Below are positions 45,440 through 54,667 of a stretch of 64,000 nucleotides of DNA, in pieces. The DNA comes from Ensifer adhaerens. Its GTDB lineage: Bacteria; Pseudomonadota; Alphaproteobacteria; Rhizobiales; Rhizobiaceae. The DNA lies in the NCBI RefSeq assembly GCF_002007205.1, contig NZ_LAZS01000012.1:248001-312000 (forward strand), given 5' to 3'. Numbering within the stretch: position 1 is the first letter of the stretch; every line of letters begins with the position of its first letter. Position numbers and translations under genes: made by a program. Under the pieces are notes generated by a model that searched no databases, was not told the origin of the DNA, and saw nothing but the letters and a program-made list of their open reading frames with translations.

Positions 45440-45469
45440 GGAGACCGAGCCGCTTGCGGCTCGGTCTCC
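45440..45469 (+). terminator. Terminator-like hairpin after CUT2 operon
   Basis: GGAGACCGAGCCGC and GCGGCTCGGTCTCC (45440-45469) form a near-perfect 13-bp stem with a tetraloop immediately after the stop codon. The T-run is poor (ATTC), so termination may be partial or the structure may act as a 3' mRNA stabiliser. Confidence 0.7.
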
Positions 45470-45530
45470 ATTCAGCAGAGCAGTACCAGTTTCCAAGCCA
45501 AGATCTTGGACGGGTGCGGGTCTGCCTTGG

Positions 45531-45632
45531 CCGGAATGGACGAAGGATCTGCCGAATCGCAACTTCGAGCTTTGACCCGTGCGCGGCGTCGATCTCAAGA
45601 TCGGGCTTGGGGTCGCCTGGAACAAGGAGGAC
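45531..45632 (+). repeat. Degenerate coding-like repeat, copy 2
   Basis: Partner of the segment at 4342-4444. It encodes PEWTKDLPNRNFEL and a stop, then in a shifted frame VRGVDLKIGLGVAWNKED, and continues beyond the shared region with SRDDIVDIARSLARPG up to about 45695. This copy preserves more of the second peptide than copy 1. No start codon or ribosome site supports expression. Confidence 0.6.
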
Positions 45633-45738
45633 CCAACGGCATCGCGCGACGACATCGTCGACATTGCCCGGTCGCTCGCGCGGCCGGGCAGGTGAGGGAA
45701 TGCGATGAAGCGAATTCCCGAGGTGTAGGATACTACGC

Positions 45739-45942
45739 TCAGGCTGTCCGGACGTTTTCGGCCTTCGATTTTCCTGTCTTGCGGTCCTGGCCAAGTTCGT
45801 AGCTGACCTTTTGACCATCACGCAGTGAGGCTGCGCCTTCAAGCGCCGACACATGGACAAAGACGTCCGGTCCGCCGTTGTCGGGCGTGATGAAACCAAA
45901 ACCCTTGTCCTGGTTGAAGAATTTAACAGTACCGGTTGCCAT
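45739..45942 (-). CDS. Cold-shock-domain protein (CspA family)
   Basis: A 67-residue single cold-shock domain, the full family length. RNA-binding motifs RNP1 (KGFGFI, residues 13-18) and RNP2 (VFVHVSAL, ~27-34) are intact. These proteins bind single-stranded RNA/DNA and act as RNA chaperones. GAGG lies 7 bases before the ATG. Rhizobia carry many CspA paralogues, so there is no reason to assume cold induction. Monocistronic. Confidence 0.96.
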   Translation of the reverse strand: MATGTVKFFNQDKGFGFITPDNGGPDVFVHVSALEGAASLRDGQKVSYELGQDRKTGKSKAENVRTA

Positions 45943-46641
45943 AGTCGTCCTCGTCAGTTGAGTGTTCTTTCGTATTGCCGCAGGACCTTATCCAGCGCCG
46001 GCCTTGGCGGCAACCGCGCATGCACGCGCGTCGCGGTTTTCGCGCTGATATCTATCACCTGTAGTTGGCGAATAACCGGGTAGCGCGGCTTGAAGCCGCA
46101 AGAATTCTCTCGAAGGGGAGGGGCCGGGGGGCGCTCCGCCCCTTCAAGCGCCTGCCGCCCGACTTCCGCCACTTCACTGCCGTTCCGTTGCGTGCAGCCG
46201 ATTCCCCCGCGCAGGCGCTTTACCATCGCCTTGCGCAGATCCGAAACGCTGATGTGCGGTTTGCGGAGAGGGTGGATCTCATTCTAGCGAGCGCAAAATG
46301 TCGGATGGGATCGCCGAGCTTGGCCGGAAGAATGGCAATCGGCTGAATGAGAAGGGCGGTGATCGCCGTGGTCTTGGCGACTTCCCGTTCTCGAGCTCAG
46401 CACCAGGCTTGAGCTCGGTCCGCTCTTTTCGGGGTGGGGCGGAACGAGTTGAGAGGCACCATTCTTCATGCGGCCAAATCGTCCGTTGTGGCAGTCGACT
46501 TGGCGAGGTAAACGCGGTGGCCCGCTTGTCATGCTCACCAAGTGATGGGTGCGGCTACCGCCGTAGAGGCGGTCCGATTTTGAATCCCTGGGCCTTCAAA
46601 GTTCAAGACAAGGCCGTTCCAGCAACAGAAGGAGAAGCAAC
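45943..46641. other. Long intergenic stretch upstream of CspA gene
   Basis: About 700 bases without a supported gene. Open frames at 46065-46346 (+) and 45954-46226 (-) are mutually overlapping shadows with no start signal or known motif. Part of the left end presumably carries the cspA promoter and leader on the minus strand. A GC-rich purine block is at 46117-46140. Confidence 0.4.
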
Positions 46642-46881
46642 ATTAAGAAGTCGGTTCAGGTTGTTATTGTCGTTTTCATTGCAATAACGGTGATGTTTAG
46701 CGGACGCTGGTACATGTACGTGGCCTTGGGCGAAAGCCCTTATGATGAAGTAGGGATCGCGCTGAACGGTTACATGCCGGCTTCATTGCGGAGTTGGGGT
46801 TGCCACAAGATGCAATTAAGGTTTGAAGGGCAGCTTCCGCCTTACGGATGCAGTGGGCCTGATGGACGTAGCTGGCTCTGA
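46642..46881 (+). CDS. Small membrane-anchored protein with apparent ATT start
   Basis: A 79-residue protein: KKSVQVVIVVFIAITVMFSGRW forms one N-terminal membrane helix, followed by a conserved-looking 50-residue tail with two Cys (WGCHK; PPYGCSGPDG). AAGGAG (46629-46634) is placed seven bases before an ATT at 46642, not before any ATG or GTG; starting at the first GTG/ATG (46690/46693) would delete half the helix and has no ribosome site. So either translation starts at AUU, as in infC, or the start ATG has mutated. Function unknown; the tail is likely periplasmic. Confidence 0.6.
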   Translation: MKKSVQVVIVVFIAITVMFSGRWYMYVALGESPYDEVGIALNGYMPASLRSWGCHKMQLRFEGQLPPYGCSGPDGRSWL

Positions 46882-47166
46882 ATTGCAGTTTGCAAGCCTA
46901 AGCTGCCGCGGTGCGATCCATAGCGTCGCGCCGCATCTCTCTTAGTCGGGCTCAGAAGATCGACGCCCTTTCTGACGATCCCGCCGGCACATCGGACGCC
47001 CGACAAAAGCGTTTGCCACGATCGCATCTGGATTTGTGCCCGCGGTAGTCATGTGACTGGTCTCGACGCCAGACATGCTGCCGCTATCAACTCGTCTTCT
47101 TCATCGACCGTGTGCGCTTCGTAGGTCTTGAAAAGAACAGCAGTGTCTATACCTCCATCGTCCGGC

Positions 47167-50100
47167 CTACCCGTCCATCAGCGCCTTGAGAGACTGGAGC
47201 GCTTTCCGTTCCCATAGGGTGGCGCCTTGCCGGCAAGCAAAGGCGATGGCGGATCGAATGTACCGCTCCGCCTCATTTGTTCGGCCACATCGAAATTCGA
47301 CCTCTCCGCGCAGTCGGAGAAGCTCTGCGGTGAAGTAGTTCTCGCCGGTGTGCTCAACGAGTGCGAGGGCTTCATCCAAGGTATCGGCGGCCCGTTTGAC
47401 GTCACCCGCTTGCAGGTAGCTTTCGCCAAGCAGTCCCAAATAACAGGATTTGTCGATTTCCTGCTCACCCAGGTTGGCGCGAGTTTGCTCCATCCCCACA
47501 ATGCCAAGCGAATCGTTTCCGCGCGCCATGATCCAACCCTGAAAGAAGGAGGCGACGTTCGTCCACATGCGAAAGCCGTTGGCCTTCGCAAGCGTGTACA
47601 ATTCATCCAGTTTGTACTGGAGCGGTCGGAATTCGCCGCGAAGCGCATAGAGGATGCAGCAATTGCCCAGACAGGCCGCCAATTGGTAGGAGGACCGGTG
47701 GCGTGCGTCGGCCTCCGCCGCGGCATAGAGTTCGATTGCGCTTTCCTCGTGACCGGTCACCTGCAATGTCCATGACAGATAAAGCATGGCCATGCTCGGA
47801 AAGTCGCTGCCGATCTCATCGGCACGGTCCACATGAAGCAGGGCCTGCTCCAGACAATCGCGGGCCTGTTCGAAATGCCCTTGTGAAAAAAAGCACATGC
47901 CCTTGAATTGCAGCCCGAGGACGAACGCCTTCAGATTGTCGTGGGTTTTGCCGATCGCCAACAATTCGTCGCCGGCCCATTCGGCATCTGCGAAACGCCC
48001 CGAGTTGAGCGCAGTACCGAAAAGCCCGTCGAGCGCACGGATCGGTGCTGCTGCATCGCCAAGCTTTTCGCTGAGCCGGATGACATTGCGATAGGCCGCA
48101 CTGCCCTCGCCAGTAACATAGCCGAACGTGGCATAGAGGACATCGCCCCGCTCCAGTTCGAGCGCAAGCTCCATCCGGTCGCGTTCCACCGAAGGCGGGC
48201 ATCTGGCGAGGCAGGCGAGACCGTTGGCAAACATATTGGCCGCTTCGACCTTGGTCCAGGTCCTGCCGGTGTTGCGGCCTGCGGCCAGCCACCTGCCGGC
48301 CGCCTCTTCGAAAAGCGCCGCCTCGGCCAAATGTTGTGCCAACACCTCAGGGTGTTCCTCCGCAAGCTTCGGATTGATGCTGTCGATGGTTCGAGCAACC
48401 TGAGCGTGAAGCTCGCGGCGCCGTTCCTTGAGGAGGCTTTCACGGGCCGCCTCCTGCAAAAGCGCATGGGTGAATGCATAGCGTGGTTCACCGGCCGATG
48501 TCTGGCGCATGACCAGCCCTGCCTCCACCAGCCGCCGCAGCGTCGTCTCCACGATATCCGGCGGCTGACCGCACACCTCGGCAACGACAGACAGGTCGAA
48601 TTCGCGCCCGACGACGGCGGCAATCTGGGCGATCACCTTGCCCGGACCGATCTTGTCGAGACGCGACAAGAGAGACGACTGGATGGAGCTTGGAACGCCG
48701 ACGGCAAGAGGATGCGAATTTTTCCCCCGCTCTTCAACACAAGGGCCGCTTTCCAGAACGGCCCTTGCCAGTTCCTCGACATATAGCGGCACGCCTTCGC
48801 TCTTTTCCAGCAGCTGCGTGGTGATCTCATCTCCGATATCATGCCCCGCCACGAGACTGTGCAGGAGCGTGCGCGCGTCCTCATTTGGCAGGCGATCCAG
48901 TACAACGGTGCGAAGATCAGTTCCTGTCGCCGTTCGGCGCCGGGCGTCTCGGGAGGTAATCAGGATCAGGATTGGAAATGGCCCTGCCTCCGAAACAAGC
49001 GCCTCAAGCACATCGCTCGATGAGGGGTCGATCCATTGTTCATCCTCGATCGATAGGAGCACCGGTCCGATTTGTGAGAGGTGATGCAGCCAATCGATCA
49101 GTATCCTGTGGGCCAGGTCGCGTTGCCGCGCGGAAGGATGCCCGACCACGTGACGGTCGATGGCCAGAAGCTCGACAAAGACCGGCAGAGATCCGGAGAC
49201 CGGAACGGTGCTCAAGGCGAGGACCGTTTCAAGCTTCGCCGTCGCGATTTCCGGCGGGTCGCCGCCATCGATGCCGGCATAGCGCTTGAGCAACGCCAGA
49301 AACGGAAAAAGGGCGCTGTTGGAATAGGTACTGGAGCATTGCAGGGTGAGGTAGGTGCCGCGGAGGATACGCCGCTGGATCTCGAACAGCAGCCGCGATT
49401 TTCCAATGCCGGGTTCGCCGACAATCATGGCCGCCTGGCCGCGCTTTCGCTCGATCACCTCCTGCCACAATGCGAGCAGGCCCTCGATTTCCGCTTGCCG
49501 TCCAACAAGCTTGGTCAGTTCCCTTCGTTTTGCAAAGCGGTTCTCCAGTATTTTCGGCCTGTCGGCCCGCCAGACATGGACTTCGGCCGGGAAACCTTTC
49601 AGCGTTCGCGACCCGCAGTCGGAGAACTCGAAAGCGCCGGCAGCGGCGGCGTAGGTCCGCTGATCCGTCATGATGGTTTGGGGTTCTGCGATGGTTTGCA
49701 GGCGTTGGGCCAGATTGGGGATCGATCCCAGAGCGACCGTTGAGACGCCTGCGGGCGCGCCGACAAAGTCTCCGACAACGACAAGGCCGCTGGCAATGCC
49801 GATGCGGACACGCAACGGTGGCACCCCGGCCACCTCGATCCTGGGAACCAACTGGAGGATATCGAAGGCAAGTTCAAGCGCGCGCTCGGCGTCGTCTTCC
49901 TCAGCGATCGGGTAGCCGAACAAGGCCTGCAATGCATCGCCGGCATAGTTGGCAGTGATCCCGTTGTGGTTGCGCACTGCGGCGGTACATTCCGCAAGAT
50001 AGGCTTTCGTCAGCCCTGTGAAGTCTTCCGGATCGAGACGCGTCGCATATCCGGTCGAATCGACCAGGTCGCAAAACAGTATTGTCAGTTGCCGCCTTTC

Positions 50101-50313
50101 AGCCGAGGTCGCAAATGATTTGGCAACCTGATCGGCATTCAGCAGTTTTATCGCGGCTGCAATTTTCTTGCGCGGCCCGACGGGTATCTCCATCTCTCGC
50201 AAATCGTCCTCCGACAACATGCGAAGACTGTCGCCGTCGACCTGCGATTGCGTGAATATGTCGGCGAAGTGTGCAAGCCCCAACCCCTCCAGCCATTTCC
50301 TCACGTCGTCCAT
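47167..50313 (-). CDS. SAM domain - class III nucleotidyl cyclase - AAA ATPase - TPR signalling protein
   Basis: A 1048-residue cytoplasmic signalling protein. Residues 1-60 form a SAM domain (VRKWLEGLGLAHFADIF). A class III cyclase domain follows (~70-230) with metal Asp82 (FCDLVDST) and Asp126 (YAGDALQALFGYP) and the transition-state Asn200/Arg204 (NLAQRL). The residue four before Asp126, Lys in many adenylyl cyclases, is Asn. An ATPase of the MalT/predicted-ATPase type has Walker A GEPGIGKS (299-306). The last ~400 residues are helical TPR-like repeats. Such proteins couple protein-ligand sensing to cyclic nucleotide production; activity and nucleotide are unproven. Start ATG 50313 gives the SAM domain as the N-terminus. 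Confidence 0.88.
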   Translation of the reverse strand: MDDVRKWLEGLGLAHFADIFTQSQVDGDSLRMLSEDDLREMEIPVGPRKKIAAAIKLLNADQVAKSFATSAERRQLTILFCDLVDSTGYATRLDPEDFTGLTKAYLAECTAAVRNHNGITANYAGDALQALFGYPIAEEDDAERALELAFDILQLVPRIEVAGVPPLRVRIGIASGLVVVGDFVGAPAGVSTVALGSIPNLAQRLQTIAEPQTIMTDQRTYAAAAGAFEFSDCGSRTLKGFPAEVHVWRADRPKILENRFAKRRELTKLVGRQAEIEGLLALWQEVIERKRGQAAMIVGEPGIGKSRLLFEIQRRILRGTYLTLQCSSTYSNSALFPFLALLKRYAGIDGGDPPEIATAKLETVLALSTVPVSGSLPVFVELLAIDRHVVGHPSARQRDLAHRILIDWLHHLSQIGPVLLSIEDEQWIDPSSSDVLEALVSEAGPFPILILITSRDARRRTATGTDLRTVVLDRLPNEDARTLLHSLVAGHDIGDEITTQLLEKSEGVPLYVEELARAVLESGPCVEERGKNSHPLAVGVPSSIQSSLLSRLDKIGPGKVIAQIAAVVGREFDLSVVAEVCGQPPDIVETTLRRLVEAGLVMRQTSAGEPRYAFTHALLQEAARESLLKERRRELHAQVARTIDSINPKLAEEHPEVLAQHLAEAALFEEAAGRWLAAGRNTGRTWTKVEAANMFANGLACLARCPPSVERDRMELALELERGDVLYATFGYVTGEGSAAYRNVIRLSEKLGDAAAPIRALDGLFGTALNSGRFADAEWAGDELLAIGKTHDNLKAFVLGLQFKGMCFFSQGHFEQARDCLEQALLHVDRADEIGSDFPSMAMLYLSWTLQVTGHEESAIELYAAAEADARHRSSYQLAACLGNCCILYALRGEFRPLQYKLDELYTLAKANGFRMWTNVASFFQGWIMARGNDSLGIVGMEQTRANLGEQEIDKSCYLGLLGESYLQAGDVKRAADTLDEALALVEHTGENYFTAELLRLRGEVEFRCGRTNEAERYIRSAIAFACRQGATLWERKALQSLKALMDG

Positions 50314-50505
50314 GGAAACCCCCAGTAACCGGTGACGCCCTCGCTCGCTCCCTGGGTTATTCAGGCCCTGCGAAGGATAGCACCTCTCCGCTTGGCCCAG
50401 AAGCATTCTTCATCGAAACACGCGCCGGATCAGTCTTCGCGCGTCAGGCTCGGCGCGAGGTTTCGCCCTTGAGGACGGCTTTGCGGCTGCGAGCCGTGCG
50501 GCGTG

Positions 50506-52392
50506 TCAGTGGCATGCCACATCAGCGAAAACGAGTTGTCCGTGCCGCGCATAACGCACATCACTTTGGTCGAAACAGAAGCGTTTCGGCAGGATGCGTA
50601 CAAGATATCGTCTGTTACACGTGGCCGGCAGATCTACCCTGAATTGACGGGGGGCCGTGGACGGCGTGGGGTCGGTAAATCGCTCGTGGCCGAAATAGGA
50701 TAGGTTGTCGATGACCATCGCTGCGCCGGAGATACCGACATTCGAGGCGATCATGTCGATATTGCGGCCCTGGGCTTCGCCGACGCTCGGGTAATCGCTG
50801 TCCAGCGGCATTTCCCCTAGAGGCGGAATTGCAGTCGATTTAACGGCGATGTTGAACCGGACATCATCCCGCTGGGGAACCTGTCCGTAATCGTTGATGT
50901 AGTGCCAGTTCAAACGAAGAACGCGATCTACCCCCAATTGGCGAGTAGGGGCCGGAAGTATCGCGAACGACAGGTCTATCGGCTGTGAGCCGTCGCCACC
51001 CGATGGCGTGCCGGGAGCCGGACAGGCCGTGAAGAGCGGTTGATATCCACACTCCTCGCCTCCCGCCTTCCAAAGGCAGTCGCTCAATCGCCGCCAATCG
51101 TCTTCGCCGATCTGCGCACTCGTTGCATCCACTTTGCTTCCATCGCGCGGCACCATCCACGGGTGGATCCTGCCCTGCCTGGTCTGGCGAGCCCATTCTG
51201 TCCGGTGTGCATCGATGTCGGCGAGCTTCAGCAGCTCCGCCCGGACGCTGACGACCTGTGCCCAGGTCGGGTTCGTGACCACCGGATCTCGCCCCGCAGC
51301 ATCGGCCGCGATGCGTTGCCCGGTAACCTGCGTCGTCAGCGTATGGCACTCCGTGCAATTTCCTGACGGATCCCGGATCGTCTTTGCGCGAGCAAGATCA
51401 GTGGCGTAAATGGACGTGTAGGCGGAGCCGATGACACGAAACGGCAGGCGTTCGTCGCGTATCGTCCTCGGGATGTAGTCGCCGAGGCTGAAAGCCAGGG
51501 CTTTCTCGCTTTTCGCTCCGCCAGGATATCCGATCCGCGCTTGGCTGATATGCGGAGTGATGACATATGGACCCTTATTGTCATGGCACGCTGAACATTG
51601 AATCTGGAATGTCGGGTCGTACAGCGTGGCCGCTGCCGCGCGTCCCTTGACGTCTCGATAGGATCGGCCGCCGGGAGGGGTGAACGGCCTTGTCCAGTCA
51701 AAGTGCGCGTGGTTCTTGCCGCCGTCAAAGAAGACGATTTCCCCGCTCAGCCGATTGTAACCGACAATGCCCAGCCGGGCGAATGTGGGATTGTCCTTCT
51801 GCCAGTAGGGTTCGGGATCGATCTCAAGATGCGGGGTGGATTTCCGGCAGAGTGCGACCCATTCAACATTGCCCACCACCTTGCGGCTTATTCGTGAATT
51901 CATTCCGCAGTAGGTGACGTTGCCTGCGAGCGAAGGCTTGTCGCATCTCGCGATCTGAGTGCCCCACTTGACGATATTGCCCGCGGTATCGCGATGCTCG
52001 AATTGCAGTGGATTTCCCGGAATGCCGGGGTTGGGCTTCAGGTCGACAATGTTGCCGTCGATTTCCAAAGGTATGATCTTCGCATCGGCGCCGCCGCAAT
52101 CGATGTAGGGGATCGGCCCAAAGACAGATCGCGCCTCATCGCCGAATCTCGTGACGACGTCGGTGCTCGCCGAGGCCGGCTTCCACAGGAAAGCGCCGTT
52201 CCAGCGATCGGTAATCTCGGCGAAGGAAAGTGTCTCGGCATCGACACGGGAGCCCGGCGGATGGTCTTGGCGTGCGGCAACCTCCGCTGACGACGCGGTG
52301 CCAGCAAACACGAGGGCCACCGCGAAGCAGGCAAGCAGCGATGAAACACCGGTCAGCATGACAGGCGCCGAGCGTTGAGGGCGAGACACCAT
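50506..52392 (-). CDS. Secreted protein with two c-type haem motifs
   Basis: A 628-residue exported protein. Signal sequence residues ~11-36 (VMLTGVSSLLACFAVALVFAGTASSA). Two CXXCH haem-attachment motifs: CSACH (266-270) and CTECH (346-350). The remainder has no domain I recognise; six further Cys are scattered at the N- and C-terminal ends, suggesting disulphides. The start is two bases after the stop of the NTF2-like gene (TGA-AA-ATG), so the two are coupled. Probable periplasmic redox or electron-transfer protein; it may be an enzyme needing the second protein. Function unknown. Confidence 0.8.
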   Translation of the reverse strand: MVSRPQRSAPVMLTGVSSLLACFAVALVFAGTASSAEVAARQDHPPGSRVDAETLSFAEITDRWNGAFLWKPASASTDVVTRFGDEARSVFGPIPYIDCGGADAKIIPLEIDGNIVDLKPNPGIPGNPLQFEHRDTAGNIVKWGTQIARCDKPSLAGNVTYCGMNSRISRKVVGNVEWVALCRKSTPHLEIDPEPYWQKDNPTFARLGIVGYNRLSGEIVFFDGGKNHAHFDWTRPFTPPGGRSYRDVKGRAAAATLYDPTFQIQCSACHDNKGPYVITPHISQARIGYPGGAKSEKALAFSLGDYIPRTIRDERLPFRVIGSAYTSIYATDLARAKTIRDPSGNCTECHTLTTQVTGQRIAADAAGRDPVVTNPTWAQVVSVRAELLKLADIDAHRTEWARQTRQGRIHPWMVPRDGSKVDATSAQIGEDDWRRLSDCLWKAGGEECGYQPLFTACPAPGTPSGGDGSQPIDLSFAILPAPTRQLGVDRVLRLNWHYINDYGQVPQRDDVRFNIAVKSTAIPPLGEMPLDSDYPSVGEAQGRNIDMIASNVGISGAAMVIDNLSYFGHERFTDPTPSTAPRQFRVDLPATCNRRYLVRILPKRFCFDQSDVRYARHGQLVFADVACH

Positions 52393-52394
52393 TT

Positions 52395-52991
52395 TCAGCG
52401 CGCGCGCAGAATAACCTTCGGTCCATCGGGAAGCAGAACGATCATTGCGAACTTCCAGACGCCCGCATCCCTCTTGAACTTCGTCACCATCGTCGCCGTG
52501 TAATCGAGCACCGGCGTCTCGATGCCTGTGAATTGTATCGTGACGACGACGGTAGATTTGCCTTCGACCGTATCCGCATCAATAGCGTTGAGCAGAGTGT
52601 TGCTTTCGATATGACGCCTCCGGCTCTTGTCTCCCATCTCCCCATTTATGGCGTCCAGATATTCTACGAGCTGCACTTTGCCTGTCTTTTTCTGGAGTTG
52701 GATCGTTCCGGCATCGCATAACTCGTAGGACACGTCATCCGTCAGCATGGCCTCCATGCCCTGGTTGTTTGCGTCATCCAGCGCCCAATTATAGCGATGC
52801 AAGAGGTCCATGATCTCCTGCCGGTCGGACGGCGGAGGATTTGTAACGGTTCGAAGGTAATCGAAGCTATATGTATAGGTGCATGTCGGGGTTTGCGCTT
52901 CTGCCGGACCTACGACAGCAAGTCCGGCGCTGAAGCCGAGCGCCAATGCCAGTTGCCAGCGAGTTGCAGATCTTTCCTTTACGGATGCCAT
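52395..52991 (-). CDS. Secreted NTF2/SnoaL-like domain protein
   Basis: A 198-residue exported protein. Signal peptide ends near AEA at residue ~32. The mature part is an NTF2-like cone fold: EIMDLLHRYNWALDDANNQGMEAMLTDDVSYE is the standard SnoaL/scytalone-dehydratase-type opening, and VWKFAMIVLLP is the typical last strand. Start ATG 52991 is chosen over the upstream GTG 53003 because GGGGGTCAG is correctly spaced for it. It is upstream of and coupled to the diheme protein. NTF2 folds can be enzymes (isomerase, dehydratase) or binding modules; no catalytic set is clear. Confidence 0.83.
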   Translation of the reverse strand: MASVKERSATRWQLALALGFSAGLAVVGPAEAQTPTCTYTYSFDYLRTVTNPPPSDRQEIMDLLHRYNWALDDANNQGMEAMLTDDVSYELCDAGTIQLQKKTGKVQLVEYLDAINGEMGDKSRRRHIESNTLLNAIDADTVEGKSTVVVTIQFTGIETPVLDYTATMVTKFKRDAGVWKFAMIVLLPDGPKVILRAR

Positions 52992-53283
52992 TCTGACCCC
53001 CACTCGTGAAAAACGGATGTGTATGAATGTTGCGCGGCGAGATTGGATAGCCGTGAATCTGACTGTGTTTGCCCGCGTTGCGCCAAAATAAATGCAATCG
53101 ACTACGGCAAATCCTGCAGTTGATGAGGCGCCCCCGAACTTCAGAGTTGGCCCCGCATCCTCATTGCCGTGCAGTACTTTATATTAGAGTACGCTAATTG
53201 CGCGATCGTGACAATTTAAAGTTTGCAGGACTCAGGCAACCAGAGCACAACTCTCGCGCGTACGCGCGCCACGGTGAAGCCGT

Positions 53284-54300
53284 TCAAACAATCAGGGCGG
53301 GCAGAATGTTGCGACGGTCAAAGACAGTCTGGAATACTGCCGGGTAGCCGCCGTGATACTTGCCGCTTGCCTCCAGCATTGCTGCAGCGACGCTGGCATA
53401 AAACCGGGCATCGACCGACGCTCCCTTAGCGCCGTCCACTAGAATATCGCGCATTTCCCGGCTGATTTGCTGCAAATCTTCGGGTCGAGCTTCGTTGTTG
53501 CCGACAACGACGGATAACATGCCGGCGAGCGCTTCAAAGAAGGCGCCGGTAAACACCCTGGAAAACGAGTGGGGGTTGGCCGCGATCGTGTCCGGCGGAC
53601 CGGAACCGTCTAATCCCACAGGGTCGACATAGAGATGTTCATTCCACGCATTGCGCAAGCAATCGACGTCAGCGTCGTTCGGGTCCTCCATGCGCACTGC
53701 CGCACCGAACTGCGCGGCTACTCGCGAAAGGCTCGAACTGCTCCAGAAGTTTCCGCCGGCGGTCTCTTCGAGCAAGGCCGAGCAATAAGAGGGGATTTGC
53801 ATTGCGCATAATATCGCACTCATGTCGCCGAAAGCTTCGATGAAGGCGTCGGTCTCCAGAAGGCCCCTGTTGGTAAAATCAGGGCGAATGGCATCCAGGA
53901 TCGCATGACCGAGTTCGTGGCACAGCAAGTCGGGACTTTCGCCGGAATAGACGACGATGGCCGGATGCCCGGCAGGAGAGCCATGGTAAAAACTCAGCGA
54001 CTGTCCATCGTATGCGGATTGCAGGGCTTTTCCCCTGTCGACGTAAACATCGAGAACCTGCCCGTGGCGCCAGCGGTCCGGCGGCTGGCTGCAGGCTGCC
54101 CAGAAGTCCGCCGCTCTCCTCACAGTCGCCGCAGCGGTCCAGTATCGGAATTCCGCGGTTGTCGGATCATCGTTGTGGGGTAAGGCGGCAGGTATGAAGC
54201 GGAACCCCAGCGGCAGCTTTGCCACATCGGGCACCGGAACCGTCGTGAGCCGGCCGGCCAGTGCAGGATCTTTTTCCCAGACGGTGATTGTGTCAGGCAT
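53284..54300 (-). CDS. Thermolysin-like zinc metalloprotease domain protein
   Basis: A 338-residue protein with the zinc motif HELGH (residues 128-132) and, 23 residues later, EAFGD (Glu155, Asp159), the third ligand arrangement of M4/gluzincin peptidases. LCHELGHAILD and FIEAFGDMSAIL fit that family well. There is no signal peptide or propeptide, unlike secreted thermolysins, and the protein is about the size of the catalytic part alone. It is 367 bp downstream of the FkbH gene on the same strand, possibly but not clearly co-transcribed. Substrate unknown. Confidence 0.75.
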   Translation of the reverse strand: MPDTITVWEKDPALAGRLTTVPVPDVAKLPLGFRFIPAALPHNDDPTTAEFRYWTAAATVRRAADFWAACSQPPDRWRHGQVLDVYVDRGKALQSAYDGQSLSFYHGSPAGHPAIVVYSGESPDLLCHELGHAILDAIRPDFTNRGLLETDAFIEAFGDMSAILCAMQIPSYCSALLEETAGGNFWSSSSLSRVAAQFGAAVRMEDPNDADVDCLRNAWNEHLYVDPVGLDGSGPPDTIAANPHSFSRVFTGAFFEALAGMLSVVVGNNEARPEDLQQISREMRDILVDGAKGASVDARFYASVAAAMLEASGKYHGGYPAVFQTVFDRRNILPALIV

Positions 54301-54667
54301 CGATGCCTCCCCCCTCAGACCGTACTTAAGGAACGACTTTTATAATGACAGCTTTTCAACCAAGCAGTCAATTGGCGAAAACCGCTTGGTGCAGGCCGGA
54401 ATATATTCGATTGTCCACCTCCAATGCGCCCAATTCCGGCGCTCCAAGGCAACGAATGTTTGAGAGGGCGATCACAGCGAGCCGCATTCCATTGAGCTAT
54501 GGCAACGATGACGACGGAATTGCATGAACAACAGGCCCACGAGGCCGCGAAACTCCTGCAAGCCGCGGCGCTTCAAGGACTGGCACCCAGCTTGAGCGTC
54601 GGCGGTTTCTAGGACATGTGGACTTGTATGGCGTGCCGCCACCTGCTCTGGCTTGCGACCGCCCTGA
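54301..54667. other. Intergenic stretch between metalloprotease and FkbH genes
   Basis: No supported gene. A 37-codon open frame on the plus strand from ATG 54499 lacks a ribosome site. The gap could hold the promoter of the metalloprotease gene and the 3' end of the FkbH operon, but no terminator with a T-run is evident. Confidence 0.4.

Noticed and set aside
46065-46346. 94-codon open frame upstream of the small membrane protein gene
   Set aside because: Overlapped by open frames on the other strand and in another plus frame, no start signal, composition not distinct from random high-GC sequence.
54499-54612. 37-codon open frame MATMTTELHEQQAHEAAKLL on the plus strand
   Set aside because: Protein-like start but no ribosome binding site and no supporting context; too short to call without comparative evidence.
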